Source: Prevotella sp.
GTDB lineage: Bacteria > Bacteroidota > Bacteroidia > Bacteroidales > Bacteroidaceae
Length of the DNA: 14,996 nucleotides
Direction of reading: 5' to 3'
Assembly (NCBI GenBank): GCA_017428805.1
Contig: JAFRQC010000008.1
Coordinates: 1 to 14,996 of the forward strand
Of this stretch, positions 12,752 through 14,996 are shown one piece after another (within the stretch, counting starts at the first letter, position 1; each line of letters begins with the position of its first letter). The translations under genes were made by a program, and so were the position numbers. The notes under the pieces are model-generated. The model was not told the origin of the DNA, searched no databases, and worked only from the letters and a program-made list of their open reading frames with translations.

Positions 12752-14996
12752 AAAAACTGACCTCTATCTGCCTGTCGCTGATGACTGCAGTGACAACAAT
12801 GGCACAACCCCCCGTCTACCTCGACGAGTCGAAGCCCATCGAACAGCGCATCGACGATGCCCTGAGTCGCATGACGCTCGACGAGAAGATTGCCGTCATT
12901 CATGCGCAGTCGAAATTCTCTGCGCCTGGTGTGAAACGCCTCGGATTCCCTGACCTCTGGACAGACGACGGCCCTCATGGCGTGCGTCCTGACGTGCTCT
13001 GGGATGAGTGGGTACAGGCCGGACAGACCAACGACTCGTGCGTGGCCTTCCCAGCCCTTACCTGTCTTGCCGCCACCTGGAATCCCCGTATGGCCCGCCT
13101 CTATGGCGAGAGCCTGGGCGAGGAGGCTCTCTACCGCAACAAGAGCGTGATGCTCGGTCCTGGTGTGAACATCTATCGCACACCGCTTGGAGGCCGTAAC
13201 TTCGAGTATATGGGCGAAGACCCTTGGTTGGCATCCCGGATGGTAGTGCCATACGTCAGAGGCCTCCAGTCGAAGGGTGTCGCTGCCTGTGTGAAGCACT
13301 ACGCCCTGAACAACGACGAGGAATATCGTCATCAGGTGAACGTCATCATCTCCGACCGTGCCCTGCATGAGATCTACCTGCCTGCCTTCAAGGCTGCCGT
13401 GCAGGAGGGTGAGGCTTGGAGCATCATGGGTGCCTACAATCTCTATAAAGACCAACACAATTGCCACAATGATATCATGCTCAACAAGATCCTGAAACAG
13501 GACTGGGGCTTCGATGGTGTGGTCATCTCCGACTGGGGTGGCTGCCACGATACCGACGAGGCCGTGAAGAACGGACTCGACCTGGAGTTCGGCACCTGGA
13601 CTGACGGTCTGACGATGGGCAAGACCAACGCTTACGACAGTTATTATCTCGCCGATGCCTACAAGCAGGGCATCCGTGAGGGCAAGTACACCACGAAGGA
13701 ACTCGACGACAAGGTGCGCCGTCTGCTCCGTCTGTACTACCGTACGACCATGAAAAGAGACAAACCCTTTGGTTTCCTTTGTTCAGATAGCCATTATCAG
13801 GCAGCCCTTGAGATCGCCCAGCAGGGCATCGTACTGCTGAAGAATGATCCAGTAAAAGGTAATCATAAAGTTCAAAGTTCAAAGCTCAAAGTTCAAAGTC
13901 CTTTGCTGCCCATTGACCCCAGCAAGACCCAGCGCATCCTCGTGGTGGGTGAGAACGCCATCAAGATGATGACCGTCGGTGGCGGCTCTTCCTCCCTCAA
14001 AGTCCAAAAAGAGATATTACCTCTCGATGGCATCGCCTCCTATCTCCGCCACCAGGGTAATCATAATTCTCAATTCTCAACTCTCAATTCTCAATTAGAT
14101 TATGCCCGTGGTTACGTTGGCGATACCATCCAAAGCTACAACGGTGTCACCGTAGGCCGCTCACTCTATGAGACCCGTTCTCAGGCTGAACTCACGGCTG
14201 AGGCTGTGGAGAAGGCCCGTGAGGCTGATATCGTTATCTTCATCGGAGGCCTGAACAAGAGCGACCATCAGGACTGCGAAGGTCACGACCGCCTGTCTTA
14301 CGATCTGCCTTACGCCCAGAACGAGGTCATCGAGGCCATCCTGAAGGTCAATCCCTGTCTGGTGTATGTGAACATCTCCGGCAATGGGGCTGCCCTGCCT
14401 TGGCTCGACAAGGTGCCTGCCGTCGTGCAGGCTTGGTTCATCGGCTCTGAGGCTGGTGAGGCCATCGCCTCCATCCTCTTCGGCGATGTCAATCCTTCAG
14501 GCAAGCTTCCCTTCACATGGTATGCCTCGCTCGACCAGTGTGGTGCCCATGCCCTCAATGCCTATCCTGGCACTTGGCGCGAGGATCATAAGATCATCGA
14601 CGAGGAATACAAGGAAGGCATCTTCGTAGGCTACCGCTGGCTTGACCGCCTCCAGGCAAATCATAAAGCTCCGCTCGGCTTGCCGCTTGCTACCAACGGG
14701 ACGCAAGAAAGCTCAAAGCTCAAAGTTCAAAGTCCTTTGTTTGCCTTCGGCCACGGCCTGAGCTACACCACCTTCAAGTTGGGTAAGCTCACAGCCGATA
14801 AGACTACTATGACCGAGGGCGGCGAGATCACTTTCACCATCCCCGTCACGAACATGGGCAGTATGGCTGGTGCAGAGACGGTACAGCTCTATATCAGCGA
14901 CCTCGAGGCTTCTGTCGAGCGGCCCGTCAAGGAGCTGAAGGCCTTCCAGAAAGTCTTCCTCCAGCCTGGCGAGACCCAGCAGGTGAGCCTCACCAT
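12748..14996 (+). CDS. GH3 beta-glucosidase, 3' end beyond the window
   Basis: Exo-acting GH3 enzymes release glucose from oligosaccharides; with GH16 upstream this one probably finishes beta-glucan breakdown, likely in the periplasm. The frame is open from ATG 12748 to the window end (749 residues). It has a signal peptide (MKKLTSICLSLMTAVTTMAQ), then the N-terminal barrel with DDGPHGVRPD, GPGVNIYRTPLGGRNFEYMGEDP, VAACVKHYALNNDE and GVVISDWGG, where D262 is the expected nucleophile. The second domain has GIVLLKND, LLPIDPSKTQRILVVGENA and DCEGHDR, with E511 a candidate acid/base. FGHGLSYTTF starts the final part, and a fibronectin III-like domain begins near residue 675. Three in-frame repeat-derived insertions occur near residues 372-386, 438-450 and 638-665. 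The start overlaps the CotH stop (ATGA), so translation is probably coupled. Confidence 0.95.
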   Translation, partial: MKKLTSICLSLMTAVTTMAQPPVYLDESKPIEQRIDDALSRMTLDEKIAVIHAQSKFSAPGVKRLGFPDLWTDDGPHGVRPDVLWDEWVQAGQTNDSCVAFPALTCLAATWNPRMARLYGESLGEEALYRNKSVMLGPGVNIYRTPLGGRNFEYMGEDPWLASRMVVPYVRGLQSKGVAACVKHYALNNDEEYRHQVNVIISDRALHEIYLPAFKAAVQEGEAWSIMGAYNLYKDQHNCHNDIMLNKILKQDWGFDGVVISDWGGCHDTDEAVKNGLDLEFGTWTDGLTMGKTNAYDSYYLADAYKQGIREGKYTTKELDDKVRRLLRLYYRTTMKRDKPFGFLCSDSHYQAALEIAQQGIVLLKNDPVKGNHKVQSSKLKVQSPLLPIDPSKTQRILVVGENAIKMMTVGGGSSSLKVQKEILPLDGIASYLRHQGNHNSQFSTLNSQLDYARGYVGDTIQSYNGVTVGRSLYETRSQAELTAEAVEKAREADIVIFIGGLNKSDHQDCEGHDRLSYDLPYAQNEVIEAILKVNPCLVYVNISGNGAALPWLDKVPAVVQAWFIGSEAGEAIASILFGDVNPSGKLPFTWYASLDQCGAHALNAYPGTWREDHKIIDEEYKEGIFVGYRWLDRLQANHKAPLGLPLATNGTQESSKLKVQSPLFAFGHGLSYTTFKLGKLTADKTTMTEGGEITFTIPVTNMGSMAGAETVQLYISDLEASVERPVKELKAFQKVFLQPGETQQVSLT
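13859..13905 (+). repeat. AATCATAA-led heptamer array, insertion 1 in GH3
   Basis: The leader gtaatcataaag (13859-13870) is followed by four heptamers, ttcaaag, ttcaaag, ctcaaag and ttcaaag (13871-13898), and then tcctttg, which forms a small palindrome with the last unit (caaag-tc-ctttg). In frame it gives NHKVQSSKLKVQSPL, placed between GIVLLKND and LLPID, where GH3 relatives have only a few residues. It joins the two main GH3 domains. Confidence 0.8.
14057..14096 (+). repeat. AATCATAA-led heptamer array, insertion 2 in GH3
   Basis: gtaatcataatt (14057-14068) leads four heptamers, ctcaatt, ctcaact, ctcaatt and ctcaatt (14069-14096). They encode NHNSQFSTLNSQL between DGIASYLRHQG and DYARGY. 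The leader matches that of insertion 1 although the repeated unit is different, which suggests that leader and unit behave as separable modules. Confidence 0.8.
14657..14739 (+). repeat. AATCATAA-led, interrupted heptamer array, insertion 3 in GH3
   Basis: caaatcataaagctc (14657-14671) starts the element, and a GC-rich stretch (14672-14707) interrupts it. The array then resumes with ctcaaag (14712-14718), ctcaaag, ttcaaag (to 14732) and tcctttg (14733-14739). The last 27 nt (14713-14739) are identical to 13879-13905 of insertion 1. It encodes NHKAPLGLPLATNGTQESSKLKVQSPL just before FAFGHGLSYTTF, lengthening a loop that is normally short. Confidence 0.75.

Overview
The window looks like a chromosomal stretch of a Bacteroidota, most likely a Prevotella-like Bacteroidales. 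The reasons are a SusC/SusD pair, promoters that fit the Bacteroidota consensus (TTTG, about 20 nt, TAnnTTTG), starts preceded by A-rich sequence rather than Shine-Dalgarno motifs, and short degenerate 7- and 8-nt tandem arrays. No rRNA, tRNA, CRISPR array or transposase was found.

Layout. 1-357 is non-coding: an 8-nt periodic array (about 68-211), then a promoter surrounded by TTCGATAAA-type palindromes. 358-1068 is a two-gene unit: a four-helix membrane protein (DUF2975-like) and a small YozG-like XRE repressor. 1154-2479 (minus) is an AAA ATPase with a DUF4143-type C-terminus, with its own promoter at 2505-2536. 2711-2979 holds interlaced inverted repeats and the promoter of the large plus-strand operon.

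2980-14996 is a polysaccharide utilization locus for a beta-glucan. It encodes SusC (broken by an apparent 2-nt deletion near 5290), SusD, a large surface glycan-binding lipoprotein with three CBM-like repeats, a GH16 endo-beta-glucanase lipoprotein with a BACON-like domain, a secreted CotH-family protein, and a GH3 beta-glucosidase that runs off the window end. Inferred pathway: the surface lipoproteins bind the glucan, GH16 cuts it, SusD/SusC import the oligosaccharides, and GH3 releases glucose. Presence of both GH16 (with the EIDIME bulge motif) and GH3 suggests laminarin-type beta-1,3-glucan or mixed-linkage glucan. The role of CotH here is unclear.

The most unusual thing is a set of short arrays. 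Heptamer arrays (TTCAAAG or CTCAATT type), usually four units and several led by AATCATAA, lie between the glycan-binding protein and GH16, and also inside genes: three in frame in GH3 and one leaderless copy near the end of CotH. Octamer arrays lie between SusC/SusD and SusD/SGBP, and one in the opposite orientation encodes the hydrophobic core of the SGBP signal peptide. Inside genes, only the stop-free orientation occurs. This looks like a family of small mobile or expandable sequences that seed linkers and signal peptides.
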